DNA of 64,000 nt, taken from NCBI RefSeq assembly GCF_003751085.1, contig NZ_RJJY01000001.1, forward strand, positions 2,294,001 through 2,358,000, written 5' to 3'. The notes under the pieces were generated by a model. The model was not told the DNA's origin, ran no database searches, and saw only the letters and a list, made by a program, of their open reading frames with translations. Both the position numbers and the translations under genes were made by a program. Position 1 is the stretch's first letter; each line of letters opens with the position of its first letter. Source of the DNA: Micromonospora sp. Llam0 (GTDB lineage: Bacteria; Actinomycetota; Actinomycetes; Mycobacteriales; Micromonosporaceae). Shown here piece by piece: positions 26,191-34,699 of this stretch.

Positions 26191-27291
26191 GTGACGAGCC
26201 TGTTCAGCATCGAGGAGATCTATCCCGAGGAGGCGGGCCGACCGGTACGGCTGCCCCGACGGCAGACCGGCAACTCGCCGCAGGGCCTCGCCGTGACCCT
26301 GCTGGCCGACTACACCCTGCGAACCCGCACCTGGCTGCCATCGGCCGCCATCGTCGCGCTGCTCGCCGAATCCGGCGTCACCCCCGCCGGCGCCCGGACC
26401 GCTATCAGCCGGCTCGCCCGCCGGGGAGTGCTCGAAGGCAGTCGACGCGGTCGGCACAGCTCGTACCGACTCGCCCACGCCGCCGCCGCCAGCCTGGCAA
26501 TCGGCGGACACTGGATCCTCACCGCCACCGCGACGGCCCGGCCGTGGGACGGCCAGTGGACCCTGGTCGCGTTCACCTTGCCGCAGGAGCACAGCGCGCA
26601 ACGACGGGCGCTGCGCGGCCAGCTCCGGTGGCTGGGGTTCGCGCCGTTGTACGACGGGTTGTGGATCTCCCCCCGCAAGCTGCCCGGACCCGCGATGCGC
26701 CATCTCGTCCAGCTCACCCCCGGCACCATCTCGGTCTTCCGTGGCCGGCAGGCCGACCTGGGCGCCACCACCGGTCGCGACCCGCTCGACGCCTGGGACG
26801 TCGAGGCCATCGCCGGACAGTACGGCGACTTCATAGACCGGTGGCAGGCGCTGCTGCCCCAGGTGCGCTCCGGCCAGGTCGGCGGGCCCGCAGCAGTACG
26901 GGCCCGTACCGAGGTGATGGACACCTTCCGGCGGTTCCCCACCCTCGATCCGCAGCTGCCGGTCGAGCTGCTGCCGACCAACTGGCTCCGGGATCCCGCC
27001 CGGGAGGTCTTCGCCGCCGTCTACGACGGGCTCGCCGACGTCGCCGAACGGCACGTCCGGGCCGTCGTCACCCGCTTCGCCGGTGACGCGGCCCCCGACG
27101 ACGTACGGGCCCACACCACCGGTGATCTGTTGGCGGGAGTCCAGCCAGCCGGTCCCGGCCCCGGCTACAGCCCTGGCCCGGGCTTCGACCCCGGCCCGGG
27201 CTTTGGAACGGGCCTGGGCCTCGGCCACGGAACTGAAGCCGGGCACCGGACGGCGCAAGCCGGGTCGGCGGCCCGTACCGTCGGGCGGTGA
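26191..27291 (+). CDS. PaaX-family transcriptional regulator
   Basis: This 366-residue protein has the PaaX N-terminal winged helix (GLAVTLLADYTLRTRTWLPS, then ARTAISRLARRGVLEGSRRGRHSSYRL) and the central PaaX domain with WTLVAFTLPQEHSAQRRALRGQLRWLGFAPLYDGLWISP. PaaX proteins usually respond to acyl-CoA ligands. The last 50 residues are a Gly/Pro-rich tail unusual for the family. Of two in-frame GTG codons (26185, 26191) the second lies five bases after GGAG. It shares a GTGA overlap with the caspase-like gene, an odd partner for a catabolic regulator. Confidence 0.85.
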   Translation: MTSLFSIEEIYPEEAGRPVRLPRRQTGNSPQGLAVTLLADYTLRTRTWLPSAAIVALLAESGVTPAGARTAISRLARRGVLEGSRRGRHSSYRLAHAAAASLAIGGHWILTATATARPWDGQWTLVAFTLPQEHSAQRRALRGQLRWLGFAPLYDGLWISPRKLPGPAMRHLVQLTPGTISVFRGRQADLGATTGRDPLDAWDVEAIAGQYGDFIDRWQALLPQVRSGQVGGPAAVRARTEVMDTFRRFPTLDPQLPVELLPTNWLRDPAREVFAAVYDGLADVAERHVRAVVTRFAGDAAPDDVRAHTTGDLLAGVQPAGPGPGYSPGPGFDPGPGFGTGLGLGHGTEAGHRTAQAGSAARTVGR

Positions 27292-28406
27292 CCACGACCG
27301 CACCGCAGCACCCCGACGTCCGCGTGGTCGCCGTCGGCGTCGGCGCCTACCAGGCCGGCGACGGCTGGACCCTGACCGGGCCGGTCGACGACGCCGTCCG
27401 GATCGCGCGGTTGTTCGTCGCCCACGGCGTACCCGCCGGCAACGTGGACCTGCTGACCGACCCGGCGCCGCCGGCCGGCGACCTGCCGGCTGGGGTGCGG
27501 GTGCGACCCGCCGACCGGGCCACCGTCCGCCAACTGCTGCTGCGCGAGCTACCCACCACCTCCGCGCGGGAACTGTACGTCTACTGGGGTGGGCACGGCT
27601 TCGTCGACCCGCGTCGGCGACGCCGGCTGTACTACGCCGACGCGACCGACACCGACGCCGTCGACCTCGACCTGGACTCGCTGCTGGCGACGTACGCCTC
27701 GGACCTCGTCGCGGCGCTGCACCGGCAGCTGTGGCTGGTCGACGTCTGCCAGACGCACGGCCCGGCCCGGCCGCGCCGGATCGACGGGCACGAGACCTTC
27801 CCGAGCGGCGAGCCGGCCGGCGGACGCAGCCAGGACGTGCTGTTCGCCGCCGCCGTCGGCCAACCCGCCGCCAACCTGGACCGGCAGCGGACCGGGCTGT
27901 TCAGCCGGGAGCTGCTGCGGTTGATGGACGTCGACGGCATGGCGGCGCTGGCCGACCCGCAACGGCTCGCGGAACTGCTCCGCACCCGGTTCGCCGCGCT
28001 GAACGCCGACGGTCTGACCGCGCAGACCCCTACCTACCTGTGGTATCGCAACGCGTACGGCGATGAAGGTCTGCTGCTGGCGGCGGACCCGGCCGGGCCG
28101 CAGCCCGCCGCCAGGCCGACGCGGCCGTCGACGGCGGCTATCGGCGCGGTGGTGGCCGCGCTGCTGGAGATCCCGGAGTTCCTCCGGCCGAACGACCGCG
28201 AGGAGATCCTGGCCCTGCTGCCCCCGTCGGTGTACGCCTCGATCCGGCGCAACCCGGCTGCCCGGATCGACGCCGTCAACATCGTCCGCGGCTGCCTGCG
28301 CCACGGCACCGGACTGTCCGAACTCGTCGCCGCCGTACGCTTCTTCACCGGCGAGGATCCCGCCGTCGACCACCTCGCCGAGACCGTCGAACGGCTCATC
28401 GCGTAA
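27288..28406 (+). CDS. caspase-like peptidase with C-terminal effector-associated domain
   Basis: This 372-residue protein has a caspase (peptidase C14) domain: the first strand is VRVVAVGVGAYQ, the catalytic His is residue 103 in YVYWGGHGF and the Cys residue 154 in LWLVDVCQTHG. The last 85 residues (EFLRPNDREEILALLPPSVY, then DAVNIVRGCLRHGTGLSELVAAVRFFTG) look like an effector-associated domain, a helical pairing module of bacterial conflict systems, similar to the N-terminus of the VMAP-like protein at 34700-36247. The start overlaps the PaaX gene stop (GTGA). It is probably an inducible protease effector; its target is unknown. Confidence 0.85.
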   Translation: MTTTAPQHPDVRVVAVGVGAYQAGDGWTLTGPVDDAVRIARLFVAHGVPAGNVDLLTDPAPPAGDLPAGVRVRPADRATVRQLLLRELPTTSARELYVYWGGHGFVDPRRRRRLYYADATDTDAVDLDLDSLLATYASDLVAALHRQLWLVDVCQTHGPARPRRIDGHETFPSGEPAGGRSQDVLFAAAVGQPAANLDRQRTGLFSRELLRLMDVDGMAALADPQRLAELLRTRFAALNADGLTAQTPTYLWYRNAYGDEGLLLAADPAGPQPAARPTRPSTAAIGAVVAALLEIPEFLRPNDREEILALLPPSVYASIRRNPAARIDAVNIVRGCLRHGTGLSELVAAVRFFTGEDPAVDHLAETVERLIA

Positions 28407-28521
28407 GCCCCTGCGGTCGACACCGCCGCTGTGACGCATGTGCCTCGGCGCTTCCGTTGCCGTGCGGGGATAGGCGATGATGAGGACATCGACCGTCACC
28501 TTTCGTGAAGGGCTACCGCTG

Positions 28522-28740
28522 ATGGACAGCACCCCGGCCGGTATCGAGTCCGAGATGCTCGATCTGTCAACGGTGGACGTGGCGACGCTGCGCAGCGTCG
28601 ACGACTCCGACATGGCCGCCGCGATCGCCCGGGTACGGCATCGGATCGCCGACGCCGAGGGCAGCATAAGCGGCTACAGCGGATCGTTCGCCAGTCGGGT
28701 CACCGGAGCCGACCCCCGGGCGGAAGACCGGATCGGTTGA
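28522..28740 (+). CDS. FxsA-like RiPP precursor with internal FxSxx
   Basis: This 72-residue protein has the N-terminal pattern of FxSxx-COOH precursors (IESEMLDLSTVDVATLRSVD, then DMAAAIARVRHRIADAEG). The end is GYSGSFASRV followed by TGADPRAEDRIG. FASRV (residues 56-60) is an F-x-S-x-x motif, but twelve residues follow instead of a stop, unlike typical members where it is the C-terminus. The ATG at 28522 is used; an ATG at 28477 is possible. Its stop overlaps the TTG start of the HEXXH gene by four bases, which ties the peptide to that enzyme. Confidence 0.72.
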   Translation: MDSTPAGIESEMLDLSTVDVATLRSVDDSDMAAAIARVRHRIADAEGSISGYSGSFASRVTGADPRAEDRIG

Positions 28741-30704
28741 CAGGCCAGGCGGCGGCACCCACCCACGCGATCGCCGCGGACGACTTCCGGCAACTGGCCG
28801 CCACCGGCGGCGACGAACGGAGCGCTGCCGCCCTGCGCGGCTCCGAACGCAGCTGGCGGCTGACCGCGCTGCGCGCCCTGGTGGACGCCGCCGCGCGCCG
28901 CGCCGACGCCACCGGCCCGCTGCCCGGCGTCGACACCGCGTGGCGGCTGCTGGTCCGGGCCGACCGGGCCGACCCGGACACCACCGAGGACGTCGTCGCC
29001 CAACCGCAGGTCGGCATCTGGGTGGCACACACCCTGCGCCGGCTCACCGCCACCGGGCCCGGCGACAGCCGGGTGATAGGCGTCGGCGAGGACCAGGCCG
29101 GCGACGTGCCGCTCTGGGTCGACGTCGGCTACCTGCACACCCTGGCCGCCACCACGGCGGTCCGCGCCGGGCTCAGCTTCGACCTGACGGTCCCGGCCCG
29201 CCACGGCCAGGTCGTGCTGCCCACCGTCGCCGCCGTGGAACTCGCCCCGCAAGTCGACCTGGTGCGCGTGGTCGCCGCCGCCGGCACGGCAACGGTGACC
29301 GCCCACGGCACGGCGCCGATCGGCCCGGGCGACCGCCGCTGGCATCCGCCGGTCCGGCTGGTCACCACCGCCGGCGGCATCGACCTGCGGGTCGAGCTGC
29401 TCGACCGCGACAGCTACCGGGACCTGCGCGGACCCACGCCGCCGGCACCGCTGAGCTCCGACCGGGTGCGCCGCTGGCGGGCACTGACCCAGCAGGCCTG
29501 GGAGCTGCTGGTACGGCAACAGCCGCAGCGCGCCCGGACGATTGCCGCGATCCTGCGTACCATCGCACCGTTGCCGGCCCGGGAACGGTTCCGGCAGCTG
29601 TCCGCCTCCGGCGCCGAAGCCTACGGCACCGTCCTGCTGTCCGACCCGGACGACGCCACCCAGCTGGCGATGACGTTGGTGCACGAGATCCAGCATCACA
29701 AACTGGGCGCGCTGACCCATCTGCTGACCCTGGTGAACGACGATCCCGACCGGCGGTTCTACGCACCGTGGCGCGACGATCCGCGACCCGTCGCCGGGCT
29801 GCTGCAGGGGGTGTACGCGTTCGCCGGGATCACCGACTTCTGGCGGGTGCACCGCCGGCACGCCCCGGCCGGACAGGTCGGGCTGGCCGACTTCGAGTTC
29901 GCGCTGTGGCGCCGCCAGACCCGGCACGCGGTGCGATCACTGCTCGGCTCGGACCTGCTGACCGGGCACGGCACCCGGTTCGTCGAGATCCTGCACGACA
30001 CGGTGGCCACCTTCCAGGCGGAGCCGGTGCCGGCCGGCCCGCAGCGGAAAGCCGACCGGATGGCCGTCGACCACCGCGCGCTGTGGCGGGCCCACAACCT
30101 GCGGCTCGACGCCACCGCGCGAGCGGAGCTGGCCGCCGCCTGGACCGACCGGCGGCCGGTGCCGGCGTGGCTGGCGGACGCTCGGTCCGACCGGCCGGCC
30201 GCGCTGACCCGCCCCGACCGGCCGGCCGCGCTGACCCGCCCCGACCGGGCCTGGTTCGACGCCCGCGCGGTGCTGACCCGTCACCGGCTGACCGACCCGG
30301 CCGGCTTCGACCGGCTGGCCAACGGCCCGGACGCCGTGACCGGCCTGGTCACCGGCGCGACCGCCGCCGACGTCGCGCTGGTCGGCGGCGACGCCGACCG
30401 AGCCCGCGCCGGCTACCTACGGCAGCTGGCAGCTGATCTGGCGGCCGGGTCGACGGCGGCGCACAGCTGGGTCGGGCTGGGACTGACCTGGCCGGACGGG
30501 TCGACGCACCCGGCGGCGCGGGCTCTGCTGCGCCGGCCGGAACTGGTGATGGAGACGCTGCGGCAGACCGCACGCGGCGGCACCGTGATCGACGTACCCG
30601 ATCCGGTCGAGCTGGCGGCCTGGGTCGGTGCCGGACTGCCCGCCGACGCGGCCCAGCCGGCAGATTCCGCCGGCTGGCCGGCCCTGGACCGGACCCGCCG
30701 CTGA
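28737..30704 (+). CDS. HEXXH-motif peptide-modification protein
   Basis: This 655-residue protein carries HEIQHHKLGALTHLL with the HEXXH at about residue 316, in the context TLVHEIQHH...LVNDDPDRRFYAPWRDDPRP typical of the HEXXH domain found fused to or beside FxsB radical SAM enzymes of FxSxx-COOH peptide systems. The domain is thought to act on the peptide; hydroxylation has been proposed for relatives. No radical SAM domain (CxxxCxxC) is present here or elsewhere in the window. The TTG start overlaps the precursor stop (TTGA). A 9-residue tandem duplication (DRPAALTRP twice) lies near residues 484-501. It ends ten bases before the convergent FxsT-like gene. Confidence 0.85.
   Translation: MTGQAAAPTHAIAADDFRQLAATGGDERSAAALRGSERSWRLTALRALVDAAARRADATGPLPGVDTAWRLLVRADRADPDTTEDVVAQPQVGIWVAHTLRRLTATGPGDSRVIGVGEDQAGDVPLWVDVGYLHTLAATTAVRAGLSFDLTVPARHGQVVLPTVAAVELAPQVDLVRVVAAAGTATVTAHGTAPIGPGDRRWHPPVRLVTTAGGIDLRVELLDRDSYRDLRGPTPPAPLSSDRVRRWRALTQQAWELLVRQQPQRARTIAAILRTIAPLPARERFRQLSASGAEAYGTVLLSDPDDATQLAMTLVHEIQHHKLGALTHLLTLVNDDPDRRFYAPWRDDPRPVAGLLQGVYAFAGITDFWRVHRRHAPAGQVGLADFEFALWRRQTRHAVRSLLGSDLLTGHGTRFVEILHDTVATFQAEPVPAGPQRKADRMAVDHRALWRAHNLRLDATARAELAAAWTDRRPVPAWLADARSDRPAALTRPDRPAALTRPDRAWFDARAVLTRHRLTDPAGFDRLANGPDAVTGLVTGATAADVALVGGDADRARAGYLRQLAADLAAGSTAAHSWVGLGLTWPDGSTHPAARALLRRPELVMETLRQTARGGTVIDVPDPVELAAWVGAGLPADAAQPADSAGWPALDRTRR
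30187..30240. repeat. 27-base perfect tandem duplication inside the HEXXH gene
   Basis: Two identical 27-base units (30187-30213 and 30214-30240) encode DRPAALTRP twice, followed by a partial third copy (CCGACCGG). It lies in a linker, keeps frame and looks recent. Confidence 0.9.
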
Positions 30705-30714
30705 ACCCGGCAGA

Positions 30715-33700
30715 TCACAGCGGCAGCGGATCGATGTCGCAGTTGGCCCGCACCCCGGCCGCCGCTGCCGCCGTCGCCGGATGCAGTTCACCGAACGTGG
30801 ACCGGAACCGGTCCACGATGTCGTCGAACAACAGGCTCGCCGGTGAATCCTGGCCCAGCCCGCGCAGGTCCATCGCGAGGTTGACCCCGCAGGCCAAGGT
30901 GATCGGATGGCCGGGACCGAGCTGCTCCGTACAGCTGGTGAACGTCTCGTCGTCGAGTGCCCGCGCCGCCCCGTACTCGCCGAGTTCGTACCGGGCGCTG
31001 GCCAGGTTGACTCGGGCGGCGAACACCAGGGCGTGGCTGTCCCCGAGCCGCTGCGCCAGCCGGCGCAGACCCTCCTCGGCCACCACCCGGGCCTGCTCGT
31101 GCTCACCGAGCAGGCGCAGCGTCACCGCCAGGTCGACCTGCGCCCCTGCGGTGTGCGGATGGTCCTCGCCGTACAGCGCGCGCAGACCCTGCACGGCCGC
31201 CTCACCGGCCTGCCGCGCGGCCCGCAGGTCACCGGTGACCCGCAGGTCGATCGAGACGGTCAGGTTGGCCAGCACCGTGTCCGGGTGGTCGTCGCCGTAG
31301 CGGGTGCGGAACCGCCGCAGCGCGTCGGTGGACAGGTCCAGCGCCTCGTGGTGCTGGCCGGCCTTACGTCGGAAGCAGGCCAGCTGGTGACTCTGCCGGA
31401 CCAGGTCCGGATGGTCGTCGTACTTCAGCACCCGACGGGCGTCGGCGATGAGGTTCTCCTGGCTGGCGTGCGCCGTCACGTAGTCACCCAGCTCGCGCCG
31501 GTCGAGGTTGATGCCGCCGAGGGTGTTCAGGCTGTCCGGGTGGTCGGTGCCGTAGATGTGCACCAACTGCTCGTAGGTCTGCTCGTCGAGTTGCAGCGCC
31601 CGACCGAACAGCCCGGACAGCCGCATGCTGACCGCAAGGTTGTGCGCGGCCCGCAGGGTGAACGGCTCCTCGTCACCGAAGTTGCGCTTGGACTGCTCGT
31701 AGACGGTGATCGAGCGCTCCAACGCCCCGTCGAAGTCACCGGCGACGCGATGGTCGGCGGCGACCGCGCCGAGCGCGTCGAGCGTCTCCTCCTCGGTGTC
31801 GCCGACCGTCTGCCGGTACAGCTGCAACGTTCGGGCGTTCAACTTCGCGGCGGCGGCGTAGTCGCCGACGACGAAGTACATGAACCCGAGCCAGGTCGCC
31901 ATCCGCAGACTGTCCGGGTCGGTCTCGTCGCCGCGGTCGATCCACGATCTGTACGCGCGCTGGGCGAGGTCGCGGGCACCGATGTGGTCGCCCCAGCGCC
32001 ACAGATACTTCGCCTCGTTGAGCACCATGTCCCGGACCAGCTCGTTTCGGCAGGTCTCCGCACCGGAGGCGACGATGTGCGGGTACAGCTCGGCGTAGCG
32101 GGGCCAGTGGTCGGCGTCGTCGGGCTCGTCGGGGTCGTTGCCGGCGAGCAGCAGGTGGGCGCTGTGCCGCAGGTCCTTACGGTCCTGCTCGCTCATCTGG
32201 TGGATCAGGACCCGCTGGACCAGCCGGTGCATCTGCAACGAGTTGGTCCGGTGATCGATGCGGGCCAACGACAACCGGCCGATGGTCCGGATCGCCTGCT
32301 TGAGCCGGATCGGGCTGCGCACCAGCGGGTCGAGGTCGGGGTGGATCTGCAACCGGGGCTTGGACAGCAGCGACCGACCGATCGGCTCGGACGCGAAGAA
32401 CGCGCAGACCTGCAGCAGTCGCAGCGCCGACGGGTCCCGGTCCCGCAGCCCGTTGAGGGAGATGTGCCAGGCGGCGGCGACCAGCGGCGGGTAGTCCTGC
32501 TCCACCTCGGTCACGTCGTCGACGTCGGGTTGGCTGTCGTGCAGCAGCTGCAGGTACTCGTCGGCGGTCATCGTCGTCTCAGCGCGCCACGCCGCCGCCT
32601 GTTCGATGGCCAGCGGCAGGTCACCCAACGCGGCGGCGAGCCGCTCGGCGTCGCTGACCAGCAGCTCCGGGCCGCGCCGACGAAGCAGCTCGATGCTCTC
32701 CTGCCGGTCGAACACGTCGACCGGCAGGCTGCTGGCGATCTCACCCCACCGGGAGTCGCGCGAGGTGACCACGATGCTGCCCGGCCCACCCCGGGGGAAG
32801 AACCGCTCCACGTCGTCGGGATCCTCGGCGTTGTCGAACACCAGCAGCCAGTTGGCGTACGGGCGACCGACGCGCAGCGCGTCGAGCACCGCCGGCACGG
32901 CGGTGTTCGCCGTCGCCGGCACCTGCAGGTCAAGTCGGTTGGCGAGCTCAGCGAGCGCGGACTGGATCTGCGCCGTCCGCTCGGCGGGGATCCACCAGAT
33001 GAGGTCGAAGTCCTGCTGGTGCTGGTAGACGTACTCGATGACCAGATGGGACTTGCCGACGCCGCCGGCACCGTGCACCGCCTCGGGCAGCACCGCAGTG
33101 GTGCCGGCGCGCAGCCGCTGGTGCAGCGTGTCGAGCAGCGCCCGCCGCCCGGTGAAATTGGCGTTGCGCTGCGGCAGGTTACCGACGACGGCCGACTGCT
33201 GGTCGCGTCGCTGGGCGTGCAGGACAGCGGTGGTCGGCGGGACGACACTGCCGGTCGGAGACACCGCACTCCCTTCTGGGTCGGATCCGGGGTGGGGCGT
33301 CGGCTGCCGGGCACCGAACGGGAAAGGCGCTCCCGGCGACGCCATTATGTCAGACATCGTCGGCTCCATACCTGTATGACTCGCTTGCGAATTTGTCGCC
33401 GGATAGCGGGATCTGCGGGGCCGCACCGGCGATCCCAACGCCTGACCGAGCCGCTCGGCGGCGACCAGGTTCGGGCCGCCCAACGCCAGGTGCACCGCCA
33501 GCTCGACCCGCAGAAACGGCTCGGACGCCGGGGTCACCCGGGGGTACGTGGCCTGGCGAGGACTGCGGACCCGACGGGTCAGGTTGCGTACCGCCTCGAT
33601 GTCCCGGCCGAGCTCGCCCTCCACGGTGTACTGGACCTCGATGATGCGGTCCCGGTAGCTCGACGCCAGCAACTGGTCACGGACCCCGTGGCGGAACTCG

Positions 33701-34644
33701 TACCGCAGCCGGGTGTCCCCGCCGGACGTACCGCCGCCATGCCGCACCGGCCGCAACAGATCGCTGGTCAGCACCTCGGTCAGATGCGCCGGGCCGAGCC
33801 GCCCGGCGGTCCGCTGCACCGCCCGGATGATCCGCGAGGTCAACGGAGCGGCGGCGAGCCGGGTCGCCAACGCGAACGCCCGAGGCGACGCCTTGGCCCG
33901 GAACCGGGCGACCAGCTCCGTCGCCCGTGCCGCCGACCGGGACCGACGCGGTGCGTGCACCGTGCCCGGAGCCCGATCCGACGAGCGCACCAGCAGCGCC
34001 GGCATCCGCACCGTACCGGCCGTCGCCCCGGCCAGCAGCCGAGCCCACCGCGACAACCAGTCGCCGCCGCGCTCGATCACCGGCACAGCGGTCCGCTCCG
34101 GCGCGCCGGGCTCCGTCGCCGACCACGGGTCCGGCACACTGGTCCGCCATGGACGCTCGGCGGTCGGCAGCCGGGCGCTGGCCGGGGTCCACAGCACTTC
34201 GGCGGTGTCCATTCCCCGGTCGTACCAGTGCTGCTGCGGCAACACGTTGACCACGGCCAACGCCGCCAACGCCGCCCAGCCGACGAGTACCGGGAAGATC
34301 AACCCGGTGGTCCAGGCCGGCGACCGGCCGTGCGTCACCAGGAAGACGACCGGCGGCCCGCCGTCACCCGGGGAGACGGTCAGCGGGGCGTCCGGATCTT
34401 CGCGCCAGCGCACCGCACCGTCGGCGACCACCACGGACCGGACCGACACCGAGGCGAAACACTCCTGCTCGCGCAGCATCGCCACGAAATCGGCGAACTC
34501 GTCGGACCAGAACTCCATCACCGGGTCGTCGTCGATGACGACGAGGACATCACGGCGGCCGACGATCTCCAACTGCCAGGCAGGAGCGGACAGCGGCGGC
34601 CGGACGGCGAAGGCCGACCCGCGCGACGACGATGCATCCATCAT
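30715..34644 (-). CDS. SAV_2336 / NB-ARC / TPR protein, FxsT-like
   Basis: This 1309-residue protein has three parts. The first 430 residues resemble the SAV_2336-type N-terminal region (LVVIDDDPVMEFWSDEFADF, later YEFRHGVRDQLLASSYRDRI). A NB-ARC NTPase follows with P-loop HGAGGVGKSHLV near residue 520, Walker B LLVFDNAEDPDD and GLPLA-like LGDLPLAIEQAA. The last 500 residues are about ten TPR units of the kinesin-light-chain type (YGDDHPDTVLANL, YGEDHPHTAGAQV, LGPGHPITLACGV). This order is that of the TPR protein of FxSxx-COOH systems, matching the convergent precursor and HEXXH genes. A start at 34641 is equally possible. Confidence 0.85.
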   Translation of the reverse strand: MMDASSSRGSAFAVRPPLSAPAWQLEIVGRRDVLVVIDDDPVMEFWSDEFADFVAMLREQECFASVSVRSVVVADGAVRWREDPDAPLTVSPGDGGPPVVFLVTHGRSPAWTTGLIFPVLVGWAALAALAVVNVLPQQHWYDRGMDTAEVLWTPASARLPTAERPWRTSVPDPWSATEPGAPERTAVPVIERGGDWLSRWARLLAGATAGTVRMPALLVRSSDRAPGTVHAPRRSRSAARATELVARFRAKASPRAFALATRLAAAPLTSRIIRAVQRTAGRLGPAHLTEVLTSDLLRPVRHGGGTSGGDTRLRYEFRHGVRDQLLASSYRDRIIEVQYTVEGELGRDIEAVRNLTRRVRSPRQATYPRVTPASEPFLRVELAVHLALGGPNLVAAERLGQALGSPVRPRRSRYPATNSQASHTGMEPTMSDIMASPGAPFPFGARQPTPHPGSDPEGSAVSPTGSVVPPTTAVLHAQRRDQQSAVVGNLPQRNANFTGRRALLDTLHQRLRAGTTAVLPEAVHGAGGVGKSHLVIEYVYQHQQDFDLIWWIPAERTAQIQSALAELANRLDLQVPATANTAVPAVLDALRVGRPYANWLLVFDNAEDPDDVERFFPRGGPGSIVVTSRDSRWGEIASSLPVDVFDRQESIELLRRRGPELLVSDAERLAAALGDLPLAIEQAAAWRAETTMTADEYLQLLHDSQPDVDDVTEVEQDYPPLVAAAWHISLNGLRDRDPSALRLLQVCAFFASEPIGRSLLSKPRLQIHPDLDPLVRSPIRLKQAIRTIGRLSLARIDHRTNSLQMHRLVQRVLIHQMSEQDRKDLRHSAHLLLAGNDPDEPDDADHWPRYAELYPHIVASGAETCRNELVRDMVLNEAKYLWRWGDHIGARDLAQRAYRSWIDRGDETDPDSLRMATWLGFMYFVVGDYAAAAKLNARTLQLYRQTVGDTEEETLDALGAVAADHRVAGDFDGALERSITVYEQSKRNFGDEEPFTLRAAHNLAVSMRLSGLFGRALQLDEQTYEQLVHIYGTDHPDSLNTLGGINLDRRELGDYVTAHASQENLIADARRVLKYDDHPDLVRQSHQLACFRRKAGQHHEALDLSTDALRRFRTRYGDDHPDTVLANLTVSIDLRVTGDLRAARQAGEAAVQGLRALYGEDHPHTAGAQVDLAVTLRLLGEHEQARVVAEEGLRRLAQRLGDSHALVFAARVNLASARYELGEYGAARALDDETFTSCTEQLGPGHPITLACGVNLAMDLRGLGQDSPASLLFDDIVDRFRSTFGELHPATAAAAAGVRANCDIDPLPL

Positions 34645-34699
34645 GGAGCACCATCGGGGCGGGTGGTGTCGCCGACCGTCCCCCGGTGACCGTCACCGC

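Noticed and set aside
30907..34689. A 1260-residue plus-strand frame
   Set aside because: It is antisense to the NB-ARC/TPR gene, with Arg/His/Gln/Val bias and no family pattern; high G+C keeps it open.
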